Shown one piece after another: positions 7,721 to 16,789 of a stretch of DNA of 64,000 nt (positions within the stretch are counted from its first letter, which is position 1; each line of letters opens with the position of its first letter). The DNA comes from Nostoc parmelioides FACHB-3921. Lineage in GTDB: Bacteria > Cyanobacteriota > Cyanobacteriia > Cyanobacteriales > Nostocaceae. Made by a program: the position numbers and the translations under genes. The notes beneath the pieces are model-generated. The model had not been told where the DNA came from. It saw only the letters and a list, made by a program, of their open reading frames with translations, and searched no databases. The stretch is from contig NZ_JACJQL010000024.1 of NCBI RefSeq assembly GCF_014696625.1, positions 35,958 through 99,957 on the forward strand. Reading direction: 5' to 3'.

Positions 7721-7955
7721 ATTTTAGGGCGTGGTATATCTCCCTATTTGCTTGTAGGTTTACCCATAGTTCTGCTAACTTTAACACCGTGCTTGGTGTG
7801 ATTCTATGCTGTTGATTTACCAGTTCATTTATATGCTCATTGGGACTATTAATTATTTGAGCAAGTTCATCTGGTAATATTCCCAAAGGTTCTAAAAAAT
7901 CTTTGACTAAAGTTTCCCTGGTATGGGTAGGAGGACGATATTTTGGTAGTCTCAT
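7692..7955 (-). CDS. HigA-type antitoxin / Xre-like DNA-binding protein (orphan)
   Basis: 87 residues. RPPTHTRETLVKDFLEPLGI at 7-26 is the HigA family's HPGE-like start, followed by a helix-turn-helix (about 29-60: DELAQIINSPNEHINELVNQQ, RITPSTVLKLAELW). HigA antitoxins bind the HigB toxin and repress their own promoter. No HigB frame is present upstream on the same strand, where it would be expected; the only toxin-like sequence is a fragment of another toxin family on the opposite strand (7592-7720). Probably an orphan antitoxin. The start at 7955 is the only plausible ATG. Confidence 0.75.
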   Translation of the reverse strand: MRLPKYRPPTHTRETLVKDFLEPLGILPDELAQIINSPNEHINELVNQQHRITPSTVLKLAELWVNLQANREIYHALKFNNLENEQP

Positions 7956-8122
7956 TGCTAGTTAGCTTCAGGCGATCGCATCAAATCAAATATCACATAA
8001 AATACTTAATGTCAATATTAAAATCCATGAAAAGCCCGAAAAACTAGCATAAAAAAGTAAGCAAAAAGTAAGAAATGATTTTTTTGTGAAATGCCCAGAT
8101 TTAGATATAGCAAGGAAAATTA

Positions 8123-8938
8123 ATGGTACGACCGCGCAAGCTGTTTGCTCAACATTGGCTCAAAAGTGAGAAGGCACTCGACGCAATTGTGAAGGCGGCA
8201 GAGTGTAGTACAAATGACCGCATCCTAGAAATCGGCCCCGGTACAGGCATTATGACTCGCCGTTTATTACCTTCAGTACAGTCTTTAGTTGCAGTAGAAA
8301 TAGACAGAGATTTATGTGAACTGTTAGCTAAACAATTAGGAAAGAAAGAAAATTTTTTATTGTTACAGGGAGATTTCCTGACAATAGATTTAGCCGCAAA
8401 TTTAGGATCATTTCCGAAGTTTCAAAAGCCAAATAAAGTAGTTGCTAACATTCCTTACAACATTACCGGGCCGATAATAGAAAAACTATTAGGAACAATT
8501 GCTAATCCTAACCTCGAACCATTTGATTCCATAGTATTGCTCATTCAAAAAGAGGTAGCCGAAAGGTTATATGCTAAAGCTGGGTCACGCACATTTGGAG
8601 CATTATCGGTAAGGGTACAATATTTAGCTGATTGTGAATTTATCTGTGATGTCCCTGCGAGTGCATTTCATCCACCACCAAAAGTAGATTCCGCAGTTGT
8701 CAGATTGCGTCCTCGACAGATAGAAATTCCTGTTAATGACCCAAAACGACTAGAGAATTTGGTAAAGTTAGGATTCGGTGCGAAACGTAAAATGCTACGG
8801 AATAATTTGCAATCGGTGGTAGACCGCGATCGCCTGAGCCAATTGCTGGAACAATTAAATATAAACCCCCAAGCCAGAGCTGAAGACATCAGCACTCAGC
8901 AATGGGTAGAATTAACCAACTTGTTGGGAGTAGAGTAA
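8123..8938 (+). CDS. ksgA: 16S rRNA dimethyladenosine transferase (RsmA/KsgA)
   Basis: 271 residues. It dimethylates two adjacent adenines in the 3' terminal hairpin of 16S rRNA during small-subunit maturation, using S-adenosylmethionine. The sequence has the N-terminal RKLFAQHWLKS, SAM motif I EIGPGTG (36-42), acidic motif II VEIDRD (58-63), and the catalytic NIPYN (109-113). A C-terminal helical domain holds KLGFGAKRKMLRNNL. Length is normal for the family. The ATG at 8123 lies 167 bp downstream of the divergent antitoxin gene. ispE follows after an STRR-filled 112-bp gap, an arrangement (ksgA-ispE) common in bacteria. Confidence 0.97.
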   Translation: MVRPRKLFAQHWLKSEKALDAIVKAAECSTNDRILEIGPGTGIMTRRLLPSVQSLVAVEIDRDLCELLAKQLGKKENFLLLQGDFLTIDLAANLGSFPKFQKPNKVVANIPYNITGPIIEKLLGTIANPNLEPFDSIVLLIQKEVAERLYAKAGSRTFGALSVRVQYLADCEFICDVPASAFHPPPKVDSAVVRLRPRQIEIPVNDPKRLENLVKLGFGAKRKMLRNNLQSVVDRDRLSQLLEQLNINPQARAEDISTQQWVELTNLLGVE

Positions 8939-8970
8939 TTTTAGATTTTGGATTTTAGATAAAAGTCAAA

Positions 8971-9052
8971 TCCCAATCCCCAATCCCCAATCCCCAGCAA
9001 AAGTCAAAAGAAAAAATCTTCTACCTTTTTACTTTTTACTTTTTACTTTTTT
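8971..9052. repeat. Short tandemly repeated repeats (CCCCAAT and TTTTTAC heptamers)
   Basis: 8971-8997 holds about four CCCCAAT heptamers and 9026-9052 about four TTTTTAC heptamers. STRRs of this kind are typical of heterocystous cyanobacteria. The second tract ends against a TTG that could extend ispE; translation from there would encode low-complexity residues. Confidence 0.75.
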
Positions 9053-9077
9053 GTCCCCAGTCCCCAATTCCCATTCC

Positions 9078-10031
9078 ATGCGTTCCTACAAATTAATTGC
9101 TCCCGCCAAAATTAACTTGTATCTAGAAATCATCGGCGACAGATCCGATGGTTATCATGAGTTAGTGATGATATTGCAAAGTATCGACCTAGCCGACGAG
9201 ATTGAAATACATTCCCTCAGCAGTGAAACTATCCACGTTCATTGTAACCACCCACAAGTTCCCACAGACAAAAGTAACTTGGTATATCGCGCCGCCGAAC
9301 TGATGGTGAAAAGATTTCCTGAAGCCTTCACTAAACATGGGGGTGTAGATATTACCGTTCACAAACATATTCCTGTCGCAGCTGGCTTGGCTGGAGGTTC
9401 AACTAACGCCGCAGCTGTGTTAGTTGGGATAGATTTACTTTGGAACTTGGGACTAACCCAAACAGAAATAGAAGAGTTAGGCTCTACTCTTGGTTCCGAC
9501 GTACCATTTTGTGTGGCTGGTGGTACAGTCATCGCCACAGGTAGGGGAGAACAACTTTCCCCCTTACCGAGTTTAGATCATATATATATAGTATTGGGCA
9601 AATATCGCAGCTTGGAAGTTTCCACCGCCTGGGCATATAAAAACTATCGTCAAGAATATGGTAGTACTTATCTTAGAGATACCAATGACTTAGCCTCCCG
9701 CGCCGCCGCAGTTCATTCAGGTGGTATAGTTAAGGCGATTGTAGAAAAAGATGCTGTAGCGATCGCCCAAAAACTGCACAATGATTTAGAGAAAGTAGTA
9801 TTACCTTCCTATTCCCAAGTTTTACACCTCCGAGAATTATTTGCATCTCAACCAGGAGTTATCGGAACCATGATGTCCGGTTCCGGGCCTTCAGTGTTTG
9901 CTTTGTGTACATCTCAGGAACAAGCAGAAAAAATTCAGCAGCAAGTAAGACAAACAATTCCCGACGAAGATTTAGAATTATTTGTAACTCGCACAATTAC
10001 ACATGGGATTCAAGTTGTGGGTAATGGGTAA
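9078..10031 (+). CDS. ispE: 4-diphosphocytidyl-2-C-methyl-D-erythritol kinase (IspE)
   Basis: 317 residues from the ATG at 9078. GHMP-family kinase that phosphorylates the 2-hydroxyl of CDP-methylerythritol in the MEP isoprenoid pathway, supplying carotenoids, chlorophyll phytol and quinones. Visible motifs are APAKINLYLEI (8-18), GYHEL, the ATP-binding PVAAGLAGGSTNAA near 95-108 and the C-terminal MMSGSGPSVFALC. An upstream TTG at 9051 would add nine residues encoded partly by repeat sequence, so the ATG is preferred. Three bases separate its stop from the DUF3082 gene, suggesting co-transcription. Confidence 0.96.
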   Translation: MRSYKLIAPAKINLYLEIIGDRSDGYHELVMILQSIDLADEIEIHSLSSETIHVHCNHPQVPTDKSNLVYRAAELMVKRFPEAFTKHGGVDITVHKHIPVAAGLAGGSTNAAAVLVGIDLLWNLGLTQTEIEELGSTLGSDVPFCVAGGTVIATGRGEQLSPLPSLDHIYIVLGKYRSLEVSTAWAYKNYRQEYGSTYLRDTNDLASRAAAVHSGGIVKAIVEKDAVAIAQKLHNDLEKVVLPSYSQVLHLRELFASQPGVIGTMMSGSGPSVFALCTSQEQAEKIQQQVRQTIPDEDLELFVTRTITHGIQVVGNG

Positions 10032-10034
10032 CTT

Positions 10035-10352
10035 ATGAACAACGAAACTCAACAAACAGATACATCAGGACAAGTTCCGCCTACGCCGTTACGCTGTATA
10101 ACAGGAGCAGGTATTTCTGGCGGAATGGGATATGCTTTGTATTTACTCATGATATCCATCGCTACAACTTTTGCCAAAAAACCCATCCACTCTGATAATC
10201 AGTTAGTTATCAGCTTGACCTCTGCTGTGCGTACCTTGGTAGTTGGGATAGTCGCCTTGGGAACAGGGATATTTGCTATAGTGACAATTGGTTTGTTAGC
10301 ATTAGCCGTACAACTGTTAGTGCAGCAGTTGATAAAACCTAAAAGTAATTAA
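10035..10352 (+). CDS. DUF3082 small membrane protein
   Basis: 105 residues with a polar N-terminus (about 1-20) and two hydrophobic segments (about 25-46 and 70-97). The conserved core is TGAGISGGMGYALYLL. It resembles the cyanobacterial DUF3082 family, whose function is unknown. It starts 3 bp after ispE and is probably translated from the same mRNA. A C-rich tract of CCCCTATA-like repeats follows the stop (10366-10398). Confidence 0.8.
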   Translation: MNNETQQTDTSGQVPPTPLRCITGAGISGGMGYALYLLMISIATTFAKKPIHSDNQLVISLTSAVRTLVVGIVALGTGIFAIVTIGLLALAVQLLVQQLIKPKSN

Positions 10353-10433
10353 AGGGTATAAATGTTTGAAACCCCTACACCCCTATACCCTTACACCCAG
10401 TCTCAACAGACAATCTGGGTGCGTAAGTCCTAA

Positions 10434-11300
10434 TTAACTCCGGCCAGTCAATAAGCATTTTTCCGATTGAGGACAAGCAGCAATCAGTTGTGGCTTCAGA
10501 TTTCTACCAGACTGGAGCGATTGTTGCTGTTTCCTCCAAGCTTTGGGAGGTAAACCGTGATGTTGACGGAATTGGCGAGAGAAATGACAAGCATTTTGAT
10601 AACCCAGCGCTGTCGCAATCTGTTCGATGGTTTTGTTACTATTCCTCAGTAGAGGGCGCGCTGCGGCCATTCGCCGTTTGAAAATCCAGCCGTTCACAGT
10701 ATCCCCCGTTTCTCTCGCAACTCTACTAGTTAGATAAGCCGGTGAATAACCAACCGCAACAGCCACATTTGATAATGTAATTCCTTGATGATAATGAGCT
10801 TCAATATAATCAAAAACTTCCTGAAGGTGGGGAATAGAGGGAAAAATTGCTTCAGAGTCTACAGCTAGGGATTCGGTAAGTTGATGAGATTTAGTTGCAT
10901 ACCAATACCTGAGTAAAGCTTGCTTTTCTAAACGAATAGCGATCGCTTTGAGTATATCCTCTATAGTAGAAGGCTTAGTAATATAGTCATCAGCTCCCAA
11001 CTCCATACCCTTGCGAAGACCGGCTGTATCATGGTTTCCAGTGAGAAAAATGAAGGGAATAATCGCCGTCAGAGGATCTTGGCGTAGAACATTTAAAACA
11101 TCGTAACCATCCATATCAGGCATCATAATATCGCAGATAATCAAATCTGGTAAATATTTTTGTGCCTGTTGAATACCAGCCACACCGTTTTCAGCTGCTA
11201 TACCATCAAAACCTCTAGCTTCAAGCACCGCTAAAAAGAGATTGCGACTATCGCTATCATCTTCAATAAGAAGGATTGTTTTCGATGATTCGTTTGCCAT
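10434..11300 (-). CDS. Response regulator with AraC-type DNA-binding domain
   Basis: The receiver domain (about 8-125 from the chosen start) has LIEDD, phosphoacceptor Asp in DLIICDIMMPDMDGY, Thr in FIFLTGN and Lys in DDYITKP. A linker leads to two helix-turn-helix motifs of the AraC/XylS family (about 165-262; GITLSNVAVAVGYSPAYLTSRV and IEQIATALGYQNACHFSRQFR). It is a transcription factor controlled by phosphorylation. An ATG at 11345 would add 15 residues; the ATG at 11300 (MANESSKTILLIEDD) puts the receiver at the usual distance from the N-terminus. No cognate kinase is adjacent. A 1.5-kb gene-free stretch lies on its upstream side. Confidence 0.93.
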   Translation of the reverse strand: MANESSKTILLIEDDSDSRNLFLAVLEARGFDGIAAENGVAGIQQAQKYLPDLIICDIMMPDMDGYDVLNVLRQDPLTAIIPFIFLTGNHDTAGLRKGMELGADDYITKPSTIEDILKAIAIRLEKQALLRYWYATKSHQLTESLAVDSEAIFPSIPHLQEVFDYIEAHYHQGITLSNVAVAVGYSPAYLTSRVARETGDTVNGWIFKRRMAAARPLLRNSNKTIEQIATALGYQNACHFSRQFRQHHGLPPKAWRKQQQSLQSGRNLKPQLIAACPQSEKCLLTGRS

Positions 11301-11345
11301 TTTTCCATCACTAAGATTGGTGGTCATTTCAGTTACCAATAGCAA

Positions 11346-12852
11346 CTATCAGCCATATTGAAAAACTGGGAACTTCCAGATAAAAAATATCCAAAATTTA
11401 GGGTGCGCTACTTGCGAGAAAACCTAGCTGTATCAAGAAATTATTCATACTGACGCACTCTAATAACCGTCAATTGGAATAATTTATTTTTTGGTGTTTC
11501 CCTAAACCAAAGGTAGAAACCACCGATTAAATAGTCGTAAAACGCTTAAGGCTCCAATTAGCATATATATTTACTTGATTTCTCTAAAGAGATGGAAAAA
11601 TTAATATTAAACTGAAATTACGATAGGTTGCCTACAAAATTTCTCAAGGGCTTAGAAGTAATTTGTCTTCGTCGATAACAAGTAGTAATATTACAATCCT
11701 GTAGATAATCTATTATCTAACAAATAAATTTTTAGCTCCTAAATTGGATATTTTACTATTTTAATTTATATCGGATTTAACTATATAATAGCAGTCCAAG
11801 TCATCTGCCTGGAGGAGTACCTTATCTTCCCATCATCTCTCTGAGTAGTTATCGCTTATCTCTCGAAAGAAGTATAAAATGTTAAGTTATTTTGTAACCA
11901 AATATACATTTAACCCCGAATTAGCCTTGTTTAGCCACAAGTACGACAACTACTACGAAAGGTTAATACCATCCTAATAAGCTGATTATAGTTTCACAAA
12001 AAAAATGTAACCTCTCCAATATGCTCTAATTTCATTGGAGAGGAAACAGCGTATAATTTATCTCTTTAATCGAGTACTAAATATTCAATAGTTGACTCAC
12101 AAGCATCAACAGGCATAAAAATTTTGCTGAGAAAGAAAAGAATATATCAAGTTTAAATTTTTCGAGCAGTACTATATTTTTATGTCTTAGATTATTGGTA
12201 ACAAAATCAATAATTGATGATTGCTAGGGTAAATAATGATGCTCACAGCATAAGTTTTTTTCTAGGAGAATATGAAACCTAATATAAGTCTGGTTGTATA
12301 AGTAGAAATAATTGCAGATTTACAAAAAGATAGAAATTTTTATTTTTTATTTGGCGTTTAAATGGTATTATTTTACTCCGATGCACATTATTTATATAAT
12401 AAAGTTAAAAAAAAGCCAGTAAATTTAAATAAAGAAAAAAGAGATATGTCTATCAAAAAATTGATCATATATCTACTGTCAAAGATTGAGTAATCTTAGC
12501 AAAGAAGTTGCTTCTGCAAAACGGTTCATTTTTAGGGGCGGGTTGAACTAGATATTTATTAAGCAGATAAAAATGCTGACTGGTTAAATTCACCCCTATT
12601 TTCAAAAATAGCGATCGCCTACAACCGACCGGAAAAAGTCCAACTTTTACCTGTGGTTGAGCATTTGCAAAGGCTTCTGTAGGAAATGTTTTGTGCTGTT
12701 TCTCCTATGCTGTAGTGTCAAAATCTTCTTTTGGAGATAGTGAAATTGGTTTGATTGTTGGATGATGGGTTACACCCCTCAATCAGCGATCGCCAAAAGT
12801 AGGGCGAACCGTTCGCGCTATACTCCCTCCAACACACAGAAAAGAAAAGACA
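11346..12852. other. 1.5-kb gene-poor, AT-rich intergenic region
   Basis: No reading frame with family resemblance is visible. Contents: a 32-codon frame at 11879-11977 (+) beginning MLSYFVTKYTFNP with no strong ribosome site; a 10-bp-stem hairpin at 12011-12043; and a HIP1 site near 12609. The final 100 bp form the leader of trpEG. No tryptophan-rich leader peptide was recognised before trpEG. Confidence 0.5.
12003..12043 (-). terminator. Terminator-like hairpin on the minus strand
   Basis: CCTCTCCAAT (12011-12020) pairs with ATTGGAGAGG (12034-12043) around a 13-nt loop. Reading leftwards the stem is followed by TTACATTTTTTTT, a good U tract; reading rightwards there is none. No gene is recognised in the 800 bp from which such a transcript would come. 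Confidence 0.5.
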
Positions 12853-15039
12853 ATGAATTACTATACACTTGCTTACACAACCCTTGGTAACGTGCGCGTA
12901 TCTCGTAGCACAACCGAGGTGAAGATGGACACTGCACTAGATGAAATTCTCTTTCACCTAAATCAAGTACGTGGAGGTTTGTTAACCAGTAGTTACGAAT
13001 ATCCAGGGCGATACAAAAGATGGGCGATTGGATTCATCAATCCCCCATTACAACTGACAACAAGAGAGAACGCATTTACCATCTCTTCACTCAATCCTCG
13101 CGGACAGGTGCTACTACCAACCTTGTTCCAGCATCTATCAGCCCAGTCGCAACTACAACAAATCAGCCTCAATCATGACAACATCACAGGTGAAATTCGA
13201 CCCACAAAACAGTTATTCACAGAAGAACAACGCAGTAAACAACCGTCAGCCTTTACAGTCATCCGCGAAATTCTCCAGATTTTTGCGAGTGATGAAGATG
13301 AGCATTTAGGTTTATATGGTGCATTTGGTTACGACTTAGTATTTCAATTTGAACCAATTCCCCAAAAAATTGCTCGTCCCGCAGACCAACGGGATTTAGT
13401 CCTGTATCTACCCGATGAACTCATAGTTGTAGATTACTATCTACAAAAGGCATATCGTCACCAGTATGAATTTGCCACAGAACATGGCAACACCGAGCAT
13501 CTTCCACGGACAGGCCAGTCCATCGACTACCAGGGTAAACGTCTTCTACCAAACCAAACTGCTGACCATCAACCAGGAGAATATGCCAACCTAGTTGAGC
13601 AAGCACTCGACTACTTCCGCCGGGGTGACTTATTTGAAGTAGTTCCTAGTCAAAACTTTTTTACCGCCTGTGAACAATCACCCAGTCAACTATTCCAGAC
13701 CTTAAGGCGAATTAATCCTAGTCCTTATGGATTTCTGTTGAATTTGGGTGGTGAATATCTCATAGGTGCATCACCAGAAATGTTTGTGCGAGTTGATGGT
13801 AGGCGAGTGGAAACCTGTCCCATTAGTGGCACTATTCGACGGGGAGAAGATGCTTTAGGCGACGCTGTACAAATTCGTCAGTTGCTTAACTCCCATAAAG
13901 ATGAAGCCGAGTTAACCATGTGTACTGACGTAGACCGCAACGATAAATCGCGGATTTGTGAACCAGGCTCAGTCAGGGTGATTGGTCGTCGCCAGATTGA
14001 ACTGTACAGCCACCTCATTCATACAGTAGACCATGTAGAAGGGATACTCAGACCGGAATTTGACGCTTTAGATGCCTTCTTGAGTCATACTTGGGCAGTT
14101 ACAGTCACAGGCGCACCCAAACGAGCCGCCATGCAGTTCATCGAACAGCATGAACGCAGCGCCCGTCGTTGGTATGGGGGAGCAGTTGGTTATTTAGGCT
14201 TTAATGGTAACTTGAATACCGGATTAACCTTACGGACAATTCGTTTACAAGACTCCATCGCCGAAGTGCGAGTTGGTGCAACAGTCCTTTACGACTCCAT
14301 TCCGTCAGCCGAAGAAGAGGAAACAATTACTAAAGCGACTGCATTATTTGAGACCATTCGCCGTCATAGCAATGCAAATAAAACCAAGGGGAACGATAGT
14401 CATCGCCCAGGGGATATCGCCCACAATAAGCGTATCCTCCTCATCGACTACGAAGATTCATTTGTTCACACATTAGCCAATTACATCCGCACCACCGGCG
14501 CAACCGTCACCACCCTACGTCATGGTTTTGCTGAATCATATTTTGATACAGAACGCCCAGACTTAGTGGTATTGTCTCCCGGCCCTGGTAGACCCAGTGA
14601 CTTCCGAGTTCCCCAAACGGTTGCAGCTTTGGTAGGTCGAGAAATCCCCATTTTTGGCGTTTGTCTGGGATTACAAGGCATAGTGGAGGCTTTTGGTGGA
14701 GAATTAGGCGTGCTTGATTATCCCCAACACGGTAAACCCGCACGGATTTCAGTAACTGCACCTGATTCTGTCCTGTTTCAAAATTTACCAGCATCCTTCA
14801 TCGTGGGTAGATACCATTCCTTGTTTGCCCAACCCCAAACTATACCCGGTGAACTCAAAGTCACCGCGATTTCTGAAGACAATGTAATTATGGCGATTGA
14901 ACACCAAACACTACCTATAGCCGCCGTCCAATTTCACCCGGAGTCAATCATGACCCTAGCAGGAGAAGTTGGTCAGACAATCATTAAAAATGTAGTGCAG
15001 ACATATACCCAAACTTTAGAAACATCAATTTGCTCTTAG
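12853..15039 (+). CDS. trpE: Anthranilate synthase, fused components I and II (TrpE-TrpG)
   Basis: 728-residue fusion catalysing chorismate + glutamine to anthranilate, the first step of tryptophan synthesis. The chorismate-binding TrpE part (about 1-510) has GAFGYDLVFQFE, SPEMFVRVDG, CPISGTIRRG, AELTMCTDVDRNDKSRICEPGSV and the GAPKRAAMQ motif. The TrpG glutamine amidotransferase part (about 525-728) has LLIDYEDSFVHTLANYI, LSPGPGRP, nucleophile Cys604 in GVCLGLQG and FHPESIMT with the catalytic His-Glu. Such fusions occur in rhizobia and some cyanobacteria, often beside separate trpE/trpG genes. A hetP-like gene and trpC follow on the same strand, 138 and 663 bp away. Confidence 0.95.
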   Translation: MNYYTLAYTTLGNVRVSRSTTEVKMDTALDEILFHLNQVRGGLLTSSYEYPGRYKRWAIGFINPPLQLTTRENAFTISSLNPRGQVLLPTLFQHLSAQSQLQQISLNHDNITGEIRPTKQLFTEEQRSKQPSAFTVIREILQIFASDEDEHLGLYGAFGYDLVFQFEPIPQKIARPADQRDLVLYLPDELIVVDYYLQKAYRHQYEFATEHGNTEHLPRTGQSIDYQGKRLLPNQTADHQPGEYANLVEQALDYFRRGDLFEVVPSQNFFTACEQSPSQLFQTLRRINPSPYGFLLNLGGEYLIGASPEMFVRVDGRRVETCPISGTIRRGEDALGDAVQIRQLLNSHKDEAELTMCTDVDRNDKSRICEPGSVRVIGRRQIELYSHLIHTVDHVEGILRPEFDALDAFLSHTWAVTVTGAPKRAAMQFIEQHERSARRWYGGAVGYLGFNGNLNTGLTLRTIRLQDSIAEVRVGATVLYDSIPSAEEEETITKATALFETIRRHSNANKTKGNDSHRPGDIAHNKRILLIDYEDSFVHTLANYIRTTGATVTTLRHGFAESYFDTERPDLVVLSPGPGRPSDFRVPQTVAALVGREIPIFGVCLGLQGIVEAFGGELGVLDYPQHGKPARISVTAPDSVLFQNLPASFIVGRYHSLFAQPQTIPGELKVTAISEDNVIMAIEHQTLPIAAVQFHPESIMTLAGEVGQTIIKNVVQTYTQTLETSICS

Positions 15040-15107
15040 TGGTAATTGGCTTCGCTGTGAGCGTCAGCCGAACGGTAATTGGGAATAAATGGAATTCTCT
15101 TCTCCAT

Positions 15108-15140
15108 CACCAATTACCAATTACTAATCACCAATTACCA
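15108..15140. repeat. STRR: tandem CACCAATTA-type repeats
   Basis: Tandem copies of CACCAATTACCAATTACTAAT immediately upstream of the hetP-like gene. They create an artificial in-frame N-terminal extension of that gene if the ATG at 15079 is used. Confidence 0.6.
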
Positions 15141-15177
15141 ATTTTCAAACCATCAAATAAAATCATCAGGGGAAGTT

Positions 15178-15423
15178 ATGTATCAGGAAGACATTTACAA
15201 TTCACAGAATGTTAAGAAAATAAATAATGAACAAGTAGACCAAATTATTAAATCAATAATTGCCGGAAAGTATTCTTGGGCTTGCGTTTTATTGCTGCGC
15301 TACTCTGGTTATAACCCCATAGATTACATCCCGTACCGTACTTATATTAGATTACTCAAAAACAACTGTCTGGGTGGTAAAAATCAGGAAAGCAGAAATG
15401 ATAATCAAGAAATTTTGATCTGA
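15178..15423 (+). CDS. HetP-family heterocyst commitment protein
   Basis: 81 residues from ATG 15178. The core YSWACVLLLRYSGYNPIDYIPYRTYIRLLKNN (given as segments YSWACVLLLRYSGYNP and YIPYRTYIRLLKNN) is the hallmark of HetP and its paralogues, which tune the timing of irreversible commitment to heterocyst formation in Anabaena. The start at 15178 is preceded by AGGGGAAG at good spacing. An ATG at 15079 would add 33 residues translated from repeats and is less likely. The gene sits between trpEG and trpC without obvious metabolic link. No clear NtcA site was found upstream. Which paralogue it is cannot be decided here. Confidence 0.85.
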   Translation: MYQEDIYNSQNVKKINNEQVDQIIKSIIAGKYSWACVLLLRYSGYNPIDYIPYRTYIRLLKNNCLGGKNQESRNDNQEILI

Positions 15424-15661
15424 AACTAATCCAGATTAAAGTCAACTCCAACGGCAATTGATAATTCATAATTAAGCCACGCTCTACACCGAGAGAATGA
15501 GAGATAGAGAAAGGTGTACTTCAACAATAATTATGAATATTAATTTCCTGTGGCTTTGAATAACTAAATTGTGGTTGTCAGGAATTTATCTTAAATTTCT
15601 TACAACCACAAAGCTGATTTTTTGAGATTAGTCAACATAGGTTAGGGCTTTATCTACACAT

Positions 15662-15695
15662 CCCTATACCCCTATACCCCTATACCCCTATACCC
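15662..15695. repeat. STRR: CCCCTATA octamers
   Basis: About four tandem CCCTATAC units end 7 bp before the trpC start codon, in the place of a normal ribosome-binding site. The same octamer appears after the DUF3082 gene near 10370-10398. Confidence 0.75.
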
Positions 15696-15702
15696 ATTCA
15701 TA

Positions 15703-16545
15703 ATGTTGTATCCCAGCGCCATTAATACCAACCGTCTGCAACCAATTATTAGAGAAATTGTTTGGCAGAAAAAGCAAGAAGTTGCACAACTACACCAACA
15801 GATGTCATTGGCTTCTTTACAACGCCAATTAACTGCTGCGCCAACCGTGCGGGATTTCTTGACAGCCTTGCAGCAAAATCCTTACCAACCTAGCCTGATT
15901 GCAGAAATACAAAAAGCCTCACCCAATCATGGTATGATTCGTGCTGATTTTGATCCAGTAGCGATCGCCAAAGCTTATGAACGAGGTGGTGCAGCTTGTC
16001 TATCAGTCGTGACAGATAGTTCATTTTTTCACGGCAGTTTTGAAATTCTCCGTGCTATCCGCCAACGGGTTCCACTACCCATATTATGCAAAGAATTTAT
16101 TATCGACCCCTGCCAAATTTATTTAGCACGAGCAGCAGGAGCCGATGCGGTACTATTAATTGCAGCCATTCTCACAGACAGAGAATTGAAAGATTTTTTG
16201 CGAATAATTCACTTTTTGGGGATGAATGCCTTAGTCGCAGTTCATAGTTTAGCTGAACTAGATAGGATACTAAAATTAGACGATATTCGCTTAATCGAAA
16301 TTAATAACCAAAGCTTGCAAGATTTTACCACAGATATCAGTACCACCCAACACTTATTAACAGCCAGGCGATCGCATCTACAAAACTTGGGTATCACCGT
16401 TGTCAGCGAGTCTGGATTGTATACACATACCGACTTATCCTTAGTCGCGGAAGCTGGCGCAAATGCCGTAATAGTCGGAGAATCTTTAATTAAAGAACAA
16501 GATATCGAGCAAGCTGTACGTCACCTGCTAACAGGGGATAAATAA
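15703..16545 (+). CDS. trpC: Indole-3-glycerol-phosphate synthase
   Basis: 280 residues, a TIM-barrel enzyme converting carboxyphenylamino-deoxyribulose phosphate to indole-3-glycerol phosphate in tryptophan synthesis. Visible: N-terminal helix IVWQKKQEVAQL, IAEIQKASPNHG (catalytic Lys/Glu strand), YERGGAACLSVVTD, PILCKEFIIDPCQIYLARAAGADAVLLI, LIEINNQSLQDF (asparagine of the usual GINNR/NNR motif is kept but Arg is Gln), VVSESGLYT and NAVIVGESL. The NNR to NNQ change is a mild departure from the family consensus. It lies downstream of the trpEG fusion, which suggests a tryptophan gene group separate from other trp genes. Ribosome site is replaced by an STRR. Confidence 0.93.
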   Translation: MLYPSAINTNRLQPIIREIVWQKKQEVAQLHQQMSLASLQRQLTAAPTVRDFLTALQQNPYQPSLIAEIQKASPNHGMIRADFDPVAIAKAYERGGAACLSVVTDSSFFHGSFEILRAIRQRVPLPILCKEFIIDPCQIYLARAAGADAVLLIAAILTDRELKDFLRIIHFLGMNALVAVHSLAELDRILKLDDIRLIEINNQSLQDFTTDISTTQHLLTARRSHLQNLGITVVSESGLYTHTDLSLVAEAGANAVIVGESLIKEQDIEQAVRHLLTGDK

Positions 16546-16691
16546 TATCATGTCCTGTTGAACTCTGATTAGTAAAAACCAATTAGCAATTAGCTATTAC
16601 CCATCACCACCCTGGAGAAAAATTTCTTGTAATTATCAGGAAATAGCTGGGAAGAAATTGTAGTATCAACTACTTATCTCAGCGAAACCCT

Positions 16692-16722
16692 GACCCCTGG
16701 AAAAACCAGGGGTCTTTATTTT
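16692..16722 (+). terminator. Rho-independent terminator after trpC
   Basis: GACCCCTGG, loop AAAAA, CCAGGGGTC, then TTTATTTT. A 9-bp perfect stem 146 bp after the trpC stop. Confidence 0.85.
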
Positions 16723-16789
16723 ACTCATTACTCTTGATTCTGGTAGTATGCCACTTGGACGTTTGAATTTTGAATCGATTCATCAAGTT

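Noticed and set aside
12700..12852. Possible tryptophan leader-peptide attenuator before trpEG
   Set aside because: No short frame with tandem Trp codons and no terminator/antiterminator pair was found.
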